From an uncultured Anaerolineales bacterium (lineage in GTDB: Bacteria; Chloroflexota; Anaerolineae; Anaerolineales; UBA6663), in assembly GCA_937952305.1 (NCBI GenBank), contig CALFZO010000006.1, positions 124,001 to 188,000 on the forward strand: DNA of 64,000 bases, in the 5' to 3' direction. The position numbers were made by a program, and so were the translations under genes. The notes below the pieces were generated by a model. It ran no database searches, was not told where the DNA came from, and saw nothing but the letters and a program-made list of their open reading frames with translations. Shown one piece after another: positions 1 through 9,130 of this stretch (position 1 is its first letter; every line of letters starts with the position of its first letter).

Positions 1-526
1 GCCAGCTCGGCAATACCAGCCCGATCACGACGACCAGGGCCGCGACCACACCCAGGATGACCACCTCCAGCCACGCCGCCCAACGCTCCCCGGAGCGGAC
101 GGGCTTTCCGGGCAAGGCCAGAAGACCGGCAAAGACAAGGGGGTAGAAGAGCAGATAGCCTGCGTCGGCCAGAGACGGAAAGGGCTCCACGCCCAAGCCG
201 CTCTCGAAATACGCCCACAGGCTGTCACCCAGGAAAGTCGCCAGAAAACCCAGGGCGATAAGCAGCCACGCCCGCCGCACAGGGACCGTCTGCTGGGGAG
301 CGGAAGCAGCGCGGAAAGCGGCCAGGCTCATCAGCAGACCGATGGGCAACATCGCCAGGTTGCTGCCGAGCGCTCGATATTCCGGCGGTCCCCAATGAAA
401 CCCCACCCACGCCACGAAGACAGCCGCATACAGCGTGCCGCCGACTGCGGCGGCGCCCCAGGCCCCGCTTAACCAAGCAGGCCAGAGACGCGCCAGGGTC
501 GTCTTGTTTTCCTGCGGCTCCATCAT
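1..526 (-). CDS. Membrane sensor protein, N-terminal part (cut by window edge)
   Basis: The reading frame is open from an ATG-ATG at 526 to the left edge (about 175 codons) with no stop, so the gene continues outside the window. A GGAG-type ribosome site lies just upstream. The visible part is a chain of hydrophobic segments (roughly residues 16-40, 50-66, 80-95, 113-130 and 148-172). The motif LGDSLWAYFESGLGVEPFPS followed by ADAGYLLFYP resembles the N-terminal membrane module I associate with diguanylate cyclases and histidine kinases of Chloroflexota and cyanobacteria; this is recognition from memory. The output domain is not visible, so the function is unknown. It lies 156 bp downstream of the hybrid kinase on the same strand, which fits a signalling role. 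Confidence 0.6.
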   Translation of the reverse strand, partial: MMEPQENKTTLARLWPAWLSGAWGAAAVGGTLYAAVFVAWVGFHWGPPEYRALGSNLAMLPIGLLMSLAAFRAASAPQQTVPVRRAWLLIALGFLATFLGDSLWAYFESGLGVEPFPSLADAGYLLFYPLVFAGLLALPGKPVRSGERWAAWLEVVILGVVAALVVVIGLVLPSW

Positions 527-682
527 TGATAGACTCCCGAGGAGGCCAGCCGCTGCGCCAAACCGGCCACAAACTTTTTCGCACGCTCGTTAGAGCGACG
601 AAGCAGCAACTGATGAGGGACGATGGTGCCTGTAATCATACTGAGAGAACGCCTGCTTGGATGAAGCTAGTCCGGCCGAAGG

Positions 683-3523
683 TTAAGCCACTTCGACGGC
701 GGCGTCAGCCGGCACCATAGCCCGCGGCAGGCTGACTGCAAAGCTCGTGCCCCGCCCGATCACGCTTTCCACCGCGATCTGGCCGTTATGTTGCTCCACA
801 ATCGCCTTGACGATCGCCAGCCCCAAACCGCTGCCTTCGATATCCTGCCGGTCGTCTGACTGCACGCGATAGAACTTGTCGAAGATGTAGGGCAAGTCCG
901 CCGGCGGAATCCCCAAGCCGGTGTCGCGCACATAAAAACGCGCCATCGTCTCGGCCTGATCAGCAACCACGGCGATGCGGCCGCCCACAGGCGTGTACTT
1001 GACGGCGTTGCCGACCAGGTTGCGCAGGACCTGCTTCAGCCGATTAGCATCGGCACTCACCCAGGACTCGGCCGGCCCCAACTCCACCTGCAGCGTTTGG
1101 CCCTTGGCGGCCGCCAGGCTGCGGAACTCGTCCGTCACGCCGGCCAGCAGCGTGCGCAGGTCCACCAACTCGCGCTTAAGCTCGGCGCCCATGTCGATCC
1201 GGGCCAGATCGAGCAAGTCTTGGACCAGCTCGAGCATCTGCCGGGAGGCGCCCTTGATCCGGCCCAGGAAATTCGCCTGCTGCGGTGTCAACGGCCCCAC
1301 CTTCTCCAGCAGATCGCCATAGCCAATGATGGCGGTCAGCGGATTCTTGAGATCGTGCGTGGCCGAGGCCAAGAACTCGTTCTTGACGCGCTCCAGGTCC
1401 TTGAACTGCGTAACATCGTGCAGGATAGCGACCTGCCCGCCGCTCTCCACGGGCGACAACCCCACATTGAAAACACGCTGATCCGGCCAAAGGATTTGCG
1501 GGGAGGCCAAGCCGGCGGAGCCCTGAGCCAGCACTTCCGCCAGATCGTCATAGCCGTGCCCTTGCGGCAGAGGCTGGCCCAGCTTGGTCTCCACGTCGGT
1601 GAACAGGCGCGCGCCGGCCGGATTGATGATCTGCAGCCGCCCCTCGGCATCCAGCACCAGGATGGCGTCGGCGGCCGAGCGCAGCACGGCCGTCAGGCGG
1701 TTGCGCTCCTGCTCGACGCTCTCGAACAGGTTCAGGCGGTCCAGGGCCGCCATAACCTGGGTGCCGAGCGTCTCCAACAAGACGCGGTCGCTCTCCTGAA
1801 ACACGCTTGGCTGGCGACTATGGATGGCCAGCACCCCGCAGACGCGCATCTCGCAGCGCAGCGGCACGGCAATCGCCGAGTGGGTGGGCAACGGCCCGGT
1901 GCCGGCCCGCGCGCCGGTGCGCTCTTCCACGCCGCCGGAGAGATAAGCCGGCTGGCCAGTGGCGGCCACCTGCTGCGGCGCCAGGGCCATGATGGATTGC
2001 CGCGGCGCGTTCTCGGCGCCGGCCTGGCCGCGCAGTTCCAGTTGGCCGTCGGCCAGCCACCACAGGCTGACCGCCGGGTAGCCAAGCGTGGAGCAGATCA
2101 ACTGCGGCAGACGTTCAAATAAATCGCTGAAGCGCGTGAACGTACCGATGTCGTGGGTCAGCTGGTTGAGGGCCACCAGCTCGTTGACGCGCTTATGCTC
2201 GGCCGCGTAGAGCTGGGCATTCTCCAAGGCGATCGCGGCCTGGCTGGCGATGGCCTGCAGCAGGCCCAGGTGGTCGCTGGTGAAACGGTTCGGCTGCTCG
2301 TGTACCAGCGTCAGCGCGCCGATGACACCGCGCCGGCCGAGCAGCGGCACGCACAGCGCCGAGCGGACCGGACCGCCGGGCTTGTACCAACGGCCGTCAC
2401 CGTCGGTGTCCGGGACGAGCAGGGCCTGCCGGGCGTTGACGGCCTCGGCGATCAGGCCTTTGACCACCAGCCAATTCTGGGCCTTGTCCCAATCCCAGCC
2501 GGGGATGGTGCGCGGCGCGTAGACGCTGTGAAAGAGCTGCTCGTTGATGTTAAAGATGACCAGGTTGCCGTTGGCCGCGGCCAGGGCCTCCACCGCGCGG
2601 CGCAGGATGACGCCGGACAGCTCGTCCACGTCCATGCGCGCACTCAAATCCTGGCCGATCTCGGGCAGCAGACTGAGCTCGCGGTTGCGCCGGCGCAGCC
2701 CATCCTCGGCGTGCTTGACGCGCAGCTTGGAGCGCACGCGGGCGGCCAGCTCGCGCCAATCGAACGGCTTGGTCACGTAGTCGTCGGCGCCCAGCCCGAG
2801 CCCTTCGCGCACATCGCGCACGGACGTGCGCGCGGCCGTCAGCACGATGATGGGGATGTGGGCCACTTGCGGGTCAGCGCGCACCTCAGCCAGCACTTCG
2901 AAGCCGCTCTTCTTGGGCATGTTGACGTCGAGCAGGACCAGGTCCGGCATCTCGGCGCGCAGCTTGTCCAGCGTCTCCTGGCCGTCCATGGCGGTGACAA
3001 AGGTGTAGCCCTCACTCTGCAAGCGCGTCGCCAGCAGCTGGATGTTGTCAGGCTGGTCGTCGGCGATCAGGATCTTGAAGTTCGACGGCGCCGGCAGGTC
3101 TGGGGTGGTGCCCGGCCGCGGCTGTTCTACCCGCTCGAGCGCCTGGCTGATGATCTGGCGGATCTTGTCCGGCTGGACGGGCTTGATGAGATAGTGATTG
3201 ACCTTGAGGCGGCGGGCGGTGGCGGCCAGGCCCGGGCTGTCATAGGCCGTTACCAGGATGATCTGACCGGGCTCGCGCCCATTCTGCAGCCGCTCAATCA
3301 GCTCCAGGCCGTTCATGCCCGGCATCATGAAGTCGGTAATGAGGACTTCGATGCGCCCCTGGCCGATCATGTCCAGGGCCTCCGGGCCGCTGCGCGCCGT
3401 GAGCACTTCGACCGGCCGGGTAAATTGCTTCAGAGCGCGGGCCAGCATGGAAGCCGTGTTCGGATGATCGTCGACGATCAGAATCCGAGCAGGCGCAGAC
3501 GGAGACGGCATTGTCGAGGTCAT
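683..3523 (-). CDS. Hybrid double-receiver GAF/PAS histidine kinase
   Basis: A 946-aa soluble sensor kinase. Two receiver domains come first (about 12-130 with phospho-acceptor D64 in LITDFMMPG, and 149-267 with D199 in LVLLDVNMP). Two GAF domains follow (about 290-440 and 460-610), then a PAS domain (about 620-700), a HisKA domain with the H-box SATHDLKNPL near 720, and a HATPase domain with NAVKYT, DTGLGIP and GSGLGLAI. Receivers ahead of the kinase invert the usual hybrid order and suggest that phosphorelay or response-regulator input controls kinase output. No membrane segment is seen, so it acts in the cytoplasm, probably sensing small ligands through GAF or PAS. A CATAAT hexamer 7 nt before the ATG may make the message leaderless. 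It sits downstream of a separate regulator and kinase on the same strand. Confidence 0.9.
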   Translation of the reverse strand: MTSTMPSPSAPARILIVDDHPNTASMLARALKQFTRPVEVLTARSGPEALDMIGQGRIEVLITDFMMPGMNGLELIERLQNGREPGQIILVTAYDSPGLAATARRLKVNHYLIKPVQPDKIRQIISQALERVEQPRPGTTPDLPAPSNFKILIADDQPDNIQLLATRLQSEGYTFVTAMDGQETLDKLRAEMPDLVLLDVNMPKKSGFEVLAEVRADPQVAHIPIIVLTAARTSVRDVREGLGLGADDYVTKPFDWRELAARVRSKLRVKHAEDGLRRRNRELSLLPEIGQDLSARMDVDELSGVILRRAVEALAAANGNLVIFNINEQLFHSVYAPRTIPGWDWDKAQNWLVVKGLIAEAVNARQALLVPDTDGDGRWYKPGGPVRSALCVPLLGRRGVIGALTLVHEQPNRFTSDHLGLLQAIASQAAIALENAQLYAAEHKRVNELVALNQLTHDIGTFTRFSDLFERLPQLICSTLGYPAVSLWWLADGQLELRGQAGAENAPRQSIMALAPQQVAATGQPAYLSGGVEERTGARAGTGPLPTHSAIAVPLRCEMRVCGVLAIHSRQPSVFQESDRVLLETLGTQVMAALDRLNLFESVEQERNRLTAVLRSAADAILVLDAEGRLQIINPAGARLFTDVETKLGQPLPQGHGYDDLAEVLAQGSAGLASPQILWPDQRVFNVGLSPVESGGQVAILHDVTQFKDLERVKNEFLASATHDLKNPLTAIIGYGDLLEKVGPLTPQQANFLGRIKGASRQMLELVQDLLDLARIDMGAELKRELVDLRTLLAGVTDEFRSLAAAKGQTLQVELGPAESWVSADANRLKQVLRNLVGNAVKYTPVGGRIAVVADQAETMARFYVRDTGLGIPPADLPYIFDKFYRVQSDDRQDIEGSGLGLAIVKAIVEQHNGQIAVESVIGRGTSFAVSLPRAMVPADAAVEVA

Positions 3524-3530
3524 GAGTCCA

Positions 3531-3536
3531 ATTATG
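3531..3536 (-). promoter_or_regulatory. Candidate -10 element of the hybrid kinase
   Basis: On the minus strand CATAAT lies 7 nt before the ATG at 3523. A weak -35-like TCGATT lies about 16 bp upstream. The spacing would put the transcript start at or next to the start codon, as for other genes in this window. Confidence 0.4.
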
Positions 3537-3635
3537 TAGTTGACTCATCTTGAATCGACGTTAGCTTTGTGGAGGGTTAGTTGGGCAGGGTTAACGACTC
3601 GTTACGCCGGGCGTTAAGCCGGGCTAAAACCACGG

Positions 3636-3666
3636 CAAAAAACCGGCCGCCTGCAGGGGCGGCCGG
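3636..3666 (-). terminator. Intrinsic terminator after the response regulator
   Basis: A 9-bp perfect stem (CCGGCCGCC 3643-3651 with GGCGGCCGG 3658-3666, 6-nt loop) is followed on the minus strand by TTTTTTG. It lies just past the stop codon of the regulator ending at 3689 and separates it from the hybrid kinase. Confidence 0.8.
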
Positions 3667-3688
3667 CATAACTTGGGCCGACGGGCGT

Positions 3689-4486
3689 TCAGTCGACGAC
3701 TAGACGATAGCCGACGCCGCGCACGTTGAGGATGTGACGCGGGTTGCTGGGGTCCGGCTCAAGCGAGTCACGCAGCTCGTGGATATGCCACTTGGCCAAC
3801 TCCTGGGCCTCGCGCCGGTCAGCCTGGTAGCCCTGCGCTTCGGTCACCAGGGTCTGGTAATCGACGACATCCGGCGCGTGCCGCGTCAGGACGACCAGAT
3901 AATCAAAGGCCGAGGGCGGCAGGATCAGGTCGCGATCCCCGAACAAGGCCCGGCGCGCCTGCAGATCGACGGTGAGGACGCCGCGCTTAAGGAAGCGGTC
4001 GCTGGTGGCCACCGCGGGGGCGCCGGTCGGCGAGAGCGTCTCCTCCAGCTTGCGCAGTTCGTCTTGGAGGCCCGTGATCTGAGTTTGCAGATCACGCCGC
4101 CGGCGCTCCACGGTCTGCTTCTTGAGGATGTTCTCGGTGCGCGTCAGCAGGAACTCCGGGTTCAGGGGCTTGAGCAGATAGTCGGTGGCGCCCAAGCGCA
4201 TGGCCTCGATGGCGGTCTCCAGCGAGGCAAAGGCCGTGAACATGACCACCGGCATCTGCGGGTACAGCTTGTGGACCTCGCGCAGCACCTGCAGGCCGTC
4301 CATCTCCGGCAGATGGATGTCCAGGTAGGTCAGGTCATACGGCGCCGCCGCCAGGCGCTGCAGGCCCTCCGGGCCGGTGCCGGCAGCCGTCACGTCGCAG
4401 CCGGCCTGGCGCAATATCCGCGTCAGCGTCTGGCGCAGGCTGGCCTCGTCCTCGATGATCAATACCCGTCCCGACAGCGTGGTCAT
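3689..4486 (-). CDS. OmpR-like response regulator (REC + coiled coil + winged helix)
   Basis: A 265-aa two-component regulator. The receiver domain spans about 8-122 with acidic pair E12/D13, phospho-acceptor D56 (YLDIHLPEMDG) and the conserved lysine in YLLKPL. A Glu/Arg-rich helical linker (about 128-160) precedes a C-terminal winged-helix DNA-binding domain (about 175-265) ending in the typical NVRGVGYRL. The ATG at 4486 is preferred over an upstream in-frame start because GGAGG lies 7-8 nt before it and the receiver begins immediately. It is the likely partner of the adjacent kinases. The receiver and winged helix are clear; target genes are unknown. Confidence 0.9.
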   Translation of the reverse strand: MTTLSGRVLIIEDEASLRQTLTRILRQAGCDVTAAGTGPEGLQRLAAAPYDLTYLDIHLPEMDGLQVLREVHKLYPQMPVVMFTAFASLETAIEAMRLGATDYLLKPLNPEFLLTRTENILKKQTVERRRRDLQTQITGLQDELRKLEETLSPTGAPAVATSDRFLKRGVLTVDLQARRALFGDRDLILPPSAFDYLVVLTRHAPDVVDYQTLVTEAQGYQADRREAQELAKWHIHELRDSLEPDPSNPRHILNVRGVGYRLVVD

Positions 4487-4626
4487 GACATCCCTCCTCA
4501 CTCGCCAACCCGAACGCCCTGGCACCCCGCCCCATGATCCAGGAGGAGAGCCTGGCCCAGCTGGAACAAGCCTCCCGATCACGCGGGTGGGCGACTATGG
4601 CTATTTCCGATTTAATTCGCGCCCAT

Positions 4627-4652
4627 GTCATTCCGGCTTGCGCCGGGGTGAC
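4627..4652. repeat. REP-like imperfect palindrome
   Basis: GTCATTCCGGC-TTGC-GCCGGGGTGAC forms a stem with one or two mismatches in the 278-bp gap between kinase and regulator. Its core resembles the hairpin at 31986-32005 (CGG-GCTTGG-CCGGG-TG). Both are intergenic and non-coding, which suggests a dispersed extragenic palindrome family. Confidence 0.5.
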
Positions 4653-4764
4653 GCCAACCCATACGGAAATCGCAATATACGAGCGCCAACAATGCCCTCG
4701 GGGGCAGAGCCCCCCCGGCGGCGCCGCCCGACGGCCTGCTCCCGCAGAACTGCTTTGCCAGCCC

Positions 4765-7467
4765 TTAAGGTGCGCCGGCCTCCCGCGGGCCGACCTCCGT
4801 GCGCACCAAGGGCAGCCAGACCCGAAAGGTGCTGCCCTGACCAGGCCGGCTCTCGGCCTCGACTCGGCCCTGGTGCCGCTGGACGATCTCGTGGGTGATG
4901 AACAGCCCCAAACCGGTGCCGCCCTCCTTCTTCGTGAAGAACGGCTCAAAGATACTCGGGAGATCGGCCGGATCAATGCCGCCGCCGGTGTCTGACACCG
5001 CGACCATGACCTCATTCTGGTCCGGCCAGAAGCGCGTCTGAATAGTGAGCCGGCCCCCGGTCGGCATGGCCTCGACCGCGTTCAGGCTGAGGTTCAGCAG
5101 CACCTGCTTGAGCTGATCGCGGATACCGGGCACCGGCGGCAGGCTGGCGGCCGGCTCGAACTGGAATGTGACCTTGGCGTGGCGCAGGTGGGTGGCGATC
5201 AGACGCTGGACTTCTTCGATCAGGAAGTTGAGCGACTCCGGCCGGAACTGCTCGGCCGACGCCGGCCGATACGTCTCGCGCAGGCGGCTGATCAACTCGG
5301 CCATGCGGTCGGCCTCGGTCAGCGCCACCTGCAAGTCCTCTCGTGACTGCGGGCTGAGCTCGCTCTCCTGCTGCACCAGGTAGAGTGAGTTCTGGATCGC
5401 CTGCAGCGGGTTGTTGAGTTCGTGCGCCACCGAAGCCACCAGGCGGCCCATCGCCGCCAGCTTCTCGGTCTGCACGAGGCGCGTGCGCATGGTCTGCTCG
5501 TAACGCAGCGCCTTCTCTAGGTCCGCGTACAGGCGCGCGTTCTGAATCGCCAGGGAGGCCTGGCCGATGAAGCCGCCCAGCTTCTGGGCGTGCTCGGCGC
5601 GGTAGAAGCCCGCCTCGAACTTATCCAGGGAGAAAAAAGCGACAGCGCCTTCGCCCTTGATGAGGATGGGCGCGCCCAGCCAGGAGCGGGCATGCGCGGC
5701 CGCCTGGCGCGGCAGCCAGGCCGGGTCGGCGCGCACGTCTGGCACGGCCACCGGCTGGCCGGTCTGGGCCATGTGGCGCAGGCGCGGCGTCGCGCCGACG
5801 TCGAGCGACAGGTCATGCACGGCCCGCGCGGTCAGCTCGCTCAGCATCTCGTAGCCGCGCATACGCGCGGTGCGGGCGCGGCCAGACTTGGGGTCCACCA
5901 GCAGCAAAATGGCGGCGTCGTACGGCACCAGGCGCCCGATCTGCTCGAGCAGACGGTCCAACACCTGCTCGAAGACCAGCGTCGAGCTCAGGATCTTGCC
6001 GATCTCGCCCAGGATCTCGGCGTCCTGGCGGGCCGCGCTTTCGGCCGCCAGCAGGCGCGCATTCTCGATGGCCAGGGCGGCCTGCAGACCGAGCGTCTTG
6101 AGCAGCTGCTCGTCGTCGCTGTTGAAGGCGAATGGTTCGGCGCTCTGCACGCTGATGGTGCCCAGGCGGCGATCGCCGCTCTGCACCGGCGCCACCAGCA
6201 GCGAGCGCAGGTTCGGGATACGGCTGGAGGGCAGGTAGCGCGGATCGCTGAGAATGTCGCCGACGTTGATGGGCAGGCCCTCGGCCATCACGCGGCCGGC
6301 AATGCCTTCGCCGGGACGCATGGACAGCTCCGAACGGGCCAACGGGTCCGGGCTGGCGTAAGCGGCCGAGCGCAAAGCCTGGGCGTTCTCGTCCAGCAGG
6401 TGGATGATGGCGCGCTCCACCTGCGGGATGATCTGGCGCGCCGCATTCACGATCATCTGCAGGATCTGGTCGAGGTTGTGGGTCTCGTTGAGCGCCTGGC
6501 TGATGACGCCCATCGCCTCGCTCTCCTGCAGGCGGCGCTGGATGCGGGCGTGCTGGCGGGCGTTGCCGATGGCGATGGCGGCCCAGCTGGCGGCCGCCTC
6601 CAGCATCTGGAGATCATCCTGGCGGAAGGCCTGCGGCAGATCATGCAGGGCCTCGATGACGCCGATGACGTGGCCTTGCAGCTTGAGCGGCGCGGCCAGC
6701 AGCGAGCGGGCCTCGTCCAGGCTGAACTGCTCCAGCGGCCGGAACAGGCGCCCGAGCGCGCTGGCATCGCCGGGCAACACCGATTGGCCGGTGTGCAGGA
6801 CTTCGCCGGCGATGCCGGCCGAGACGGGCATGCGCCGGCCGATCAGGCCGACGTTGCCGGAACCGCCCACAGCCGCCATCACCAGGTGGCCGCCGTCCAC
6901 CAACAGCACGGCCACGGCTTCGGCGTTGAGCAGGTACTTGACCTCTTCCAGCACGCGGTTGAGCACGACCGTCTGGTCGAGCGTGGAGGCGACGGCCTGG
7001 CCCATCTGGCTGAGCGCCGCCAGCTGGCGCGCGTTCTTCTCCAATTGGGCCTGCGTGCGGCGCCGGGCCGTGATGTCCTCCACCAGACCCTCGAAGTAGA
7101 GCGGCTGGCCGGCCGGGTCATAGACGGCCCGGATATGGCCGGCGATCCACAGCCGATCACCGGCGCGGCCGTTCAACTGAAGCTCCAGGCCGTGCAGCTC
7201 GCCCTGTTCGGCGAGCCGGTGCGTCAGATCATCGTAATATTCGGGGGAGGCGAAGAGCTGGTGGCGCAGGTCGGTGAGGGCGCCGACCGCTTCCACCGGG
7301 GCGGCGTAACCACACATCCGGGCGAAGGCGGTATTGGCGGCCAGCAGCCGGCCTTCCGGCGTGCACTGGAACACGCCCCAGCCGGCGTTCTCCAGCATGG
7401 CCCGGTCGACGACCTCGGCGGGCGGGGCCGGGGGAGGCGCGGCGGCTGGGCGGTGGGCGGGGTCCAT
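4765..7467 (-). CDS. PAS-GAF-GAF-GAF sensor histidine kinase
   Basis: A 900-aa soluble kinase. The PAS domain spans about 24-140 (GVFQCTPEGRLLAANTAFARM). Three GAF domains follow (about 160-305, 325-480 and 500-645), then HisKA (about 670-735, H-box SVAHELNNPLQAI) and HATPase (about 780-890, NAVEAMP, DTGGGIDP, FFTKKEGGTGLGL). The ELNNPLQAI box and the FFTKKEGGTGLGL form are typical of NtrB/AtoS-type kinases. No transmembrane segment is seen. The start could also be Met24, where PAS begins. It starts 11 bp after the amidase gene, so the two are probably co-transcribed, and it is followed by the response regulator at 3689-4486. Signal unknown. Confidence 0.9.
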   Translation of the reverse strand: MDPAHRPAAAPPPAPPAEVVDRAMLENAGWGVFQCTPEGRLLAANTAFARMCGYAAPVEAVGALTDLRHQLFASPEYYDDLTHRLAEQGELHGLELQLNGRAGDRLWIAGHIRAVYDPAGQPLYFEGLVEDITARRRTQAQLEKNARQLAALSQMGQAVASTLDQTVVLNRVLEEVKYLLNAEAVAVLLVDGGHLVMAAVGGSGNVGLIGRRMPVSAGIAGEVLHTGQSVLPGDASALGRLFRPLEQFSLDEARSLLAAPLKLQGHVIGVIEALHDLPQAFRQDDLQMLEAAASWAAIAIGNARQHARIQRRLQESEAMGVISQALNETHNLDQILQMIVNAARQIIPQVERAIIHLLDENAQALRSAAYASPDPLARSELSMRPGEGIAGRVMAEGLPINVGDILSDPRYLPSSRIPNLRSLLVAPVQSGDRRLGTISVQSAEPFAFNSDDEQLLKTLGLQAALAIENARLLAAESAARQDAEILGEIGKILSSTLVFEQVLDRLLEQIGRLVPYDAAILLLVDPKSGRARTARMRGYEMLSELTARAVHDLSLDVGATPRLRHMAQTGQPVAVPDVRADPAWLPRQAAAHARSWLGAPILIKGEGAVAFFSLDKFEAGFYRAEHAQKLGGFIGQASLAIQNARLYADLEKALRYEQTMRTRLVQTEKLAAMGRLVASVAHELNNPLQAIQNSLYLVQQESELSPQSREDLQVALTEADRMAELISRLRETYRPASAEQFRPESLNFLIEEVQRLIATHLRHAKVTFQFEPAASLPPVPGIRDQLKQVLLNLSLNAVEAMPTGGRLTIQTRFWPDQNEVMVAVSDTGGGIDPADLPSIFEPFFTKKEGGTGLGLFITHEIVQRHQGRVEAESRPGQGSTFRVWLPLVRTEVGPREAGAP

Positions 7468-7478
7468 GGCCGAAACGC

Positions 7479-8255
7479 CTAGGGGCTGCCCGCCCCGACC
7501 GGTTCACCGCGAACGTAGCAGATGATGCCGTCGATGATACCTTGCGCCACGCGGTGTGGTTCTTCGGTCAGGATACGGCGATCCAGGTTCAGGAAGCCGG
7601 TCTCGATAATGGCGGCGGGCGTGACCGGGTCCAGTTCGTCGAAGCCGTGGTAGAAGGTCATGTCCGGTGTGATGCTGCCGGCATGGAAGCCCAGCCCCGT
7701 CGCCTGGGCGTAGCGGTCGATCAGACAGGCGACCAACTGGTCGCTCTTGTCTGGAGCCGCACTCTTGAGGCCGCGCGCCACCTTGTAGCCGGTGGCCAGG
7801 TCGTTGATGTACTCACACGAGTCATTGTGGATGGAGACCAACGCCAGCGCCCGGTAGGCCTCCAAGCGCGTGTCGAACTCGTCCAGCACGTCCACGCCGA
7901 AGCCGTTGGCCTCCAGCCCGGCTTTCACGCGCAAGGCGATGTCGTAGTTGACGGCGGCCTCGGTCAGGCCGTCCGGGCAGACCGCGCCGGAATCATTGCC
8001 CTTGTGCCCGGCTACGATCCCGACCACGGGCCGCTCCGGGATGGGGCTGGGCGTCGGCGGGATGGCCGTGGCGACCGACTCGACGCGCTGAAACTCGAGC
8101 GCGTCCGCGAATTGGGCCGCCAGCGCGGACGCCGAGAAATTACCCGGCGACCACAGCGTGAAGATGGTCGCCAGCGCCGCGCCGACCACGACGACGACGC
8201 CGAGCTGGCGCAGGGCCTGCGCCAGGATATTCAGAAATGAGGTCGCGCGTTGCAC
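7479..8255 (-). CDS. Membrane-anchored N-acetylmuramoyl-L-alanine amidase
   Basis: A 258-aa cell-wall hydrolase of the Amidase_3 family, which cleaves the bond between MurNAc and the stem peptide. A transmembrane anchor (about 17-35) and a Pro-rich spacer precede the domain (about 76-250). Zinc ligands fit H84 (GHKGNDSGA), E99 (LTEAAVNY) and H143 (SIHND), with catalytic E218 (IETGFLN). The GTG at 8255 is chosen because it directly precedes the membrane segment; the frame is open further upstream but is non-protein-like there. It is divergent from the methyltransferase and lies directly upstream of a sensor kinase, suggesting envelope-related signalling, which is inference. Confidence 0.85.
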   Translation of the reverse strand: MQRATSFLNILAQALRQLGVVVVVGAALATIFTLWSPGNFSASALAAQFADALEFQRVESVATAIPPTPSPIPERPVVGIVAGHKGNDSGAVCPDGLTEAAVNYDIALRVKAGLEANGFGVDVLDEFDTRLEAYRALALVSIHNDSCEYINDLATGYKVARGLKSAAPDKSDQLVACLIDRYAQATGLGFHAGSITPDMTFYHGFDELDPVTPAAIIETGFLNLDRRILTEEPHRVAQGIIDGIICYVRGEPVGAGSP

Positions 8256-8318
8256 AAAGCAAATAGTACACGCGCGGAGGCTTTCGGGCAAGTCGGCCGG
8301 GCCGGCCGTGATCTCGAT

Positions 8319-8324
8319 TAGAAT
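8319..8324 (+). promoter_or_regulatory. Leaderless-type -10 element of the methyltransferase
   Basis: TAGAAT ends exactly 6 nt before the ATG at 8331, so the predicted transcript start coincides with the start codon. No convincing -35 at 16-18 bp. Confidence 0.55.
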
Positions 8325-8330
8325 CGGGGC

Positions 8331-9107
8331 ATGCCTGAACCCTACACCACCCTGGCCCGCTATTACGACCTGGAAAATGCCGATTTCACCGAGGATTTGG
8401 ACTTCTGGCTGGAGCTGGCCGACGAGCACGGCGGCCCGGTGCTGGAGTTGGGCTGCGGCACCGGCCGCGTCTTGCTGCCCCTGGCGCGGCGCGGCCACGC
8501 CGTCACCGGCGTGGACAATGCGCCCGAGATGCTGGCGCGCTTGACCCAGAAGCTGGCGGCGGCGCAGGGTCTGCGCGGCGCCGGCGGCCGCCTGGCCCCG
8601 CCCACGGTGCTGGAGGCCGATTTCGCCACCTTCACGGCCGAGGCCCGCTTCCCGCTGGCGCTGATGCCCTTCAACACCTTCATGCACCTGCTGACGCTGG
8701 AGGCCCAGGTGGCCGCGCTGGCGAACATCCGCCGCCACCTGGTGTTGGGTGGGCTGCTGGCGCTGGACCTGATCAACCCGGGCGAGGCCTATGCGGCCGA
8801 GAGCGCCGGCCTGACCCTGGAGCGCACCTTCACCGACGGCGACCGCCTGGTGCAGCAGTTCGCGCTGCTGGCCGTGGACCGCGCCGCTCAACTGGCGCGG
8901 ATCACGTGGCTGTACGACTCGCTCGGGCCGGAGGGCAGGCTGGAGCGCGCCGCCGTGCCGCTGACCCTGCGCTACACGTTCCCGGGCGAAATGCGCCTGC
9001 TCCTGGAGAAGACCGGTTTCGCGCTGGCGCACCTGTACGGTGACTATGCCCGCGCGCCGTTCGCGGACGGGGCCGAACGCATGCTCGTCCTGGCCACCGC
9101 CGTTTGA
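8331..9107 (+). CDS. Class I SAM-dependent methyltransferase
   Basis: A 258-aa protein with the Rossmann methyltransferase signature VLELGCGTGRVLLPL (about 37-51), followed by the acidic loop VTGVDNAPEMLA. A later motif, LALDLINPGE, matches the post-strand-4/5 region of the family. The substrate cannot be told from sequence. The gene is monocistronic or ends next to the following lipoprotein, which starts 24 bp after its stop with its own ribosome site. A -10-like TAGAAT directly abuts the start. Confidence 0.85.
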   Translation: MPEPYTTLARYYDLENADFTEDLDFWLELADEHGGPVLELGCGTGRVLLPLARRGHAVTGVDNAPEMLARLTQKLAAAQGLRGAGGRLAPPTVLEADFATFTAEARFPLALMPFNTFMHLLTLEAQVAALANIRRHLVLGGLLALDLINPGEAYAAESAGLTLERTFTDGDRLVQQFALLAVDRAAQLARITWLYDSLGPEGRLERAAVPLTLRYTFPGEMRLLLEKTGFALAHLYGDYARAPFADGAERMLVLATAV

Positions 9108-9130
9108 CGTCTTTCAAAGCGGAGGTCCTT

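Noticed and set aside
2153..3553. Long plus-strand open frame of 466 codons opposite the hybrid kinase
   Set aside because: It is antisense to a gene with clear receiver, GAF and kinase motifs, and its composition is Gln/Arg/His-rich as expected of a GC-rich shadow frame.
5590..7482. Plus-strand 630-codon frame
   Set aside because: Shadow of the PAS-GAF kinase on the minus strand; no recognisable domain.
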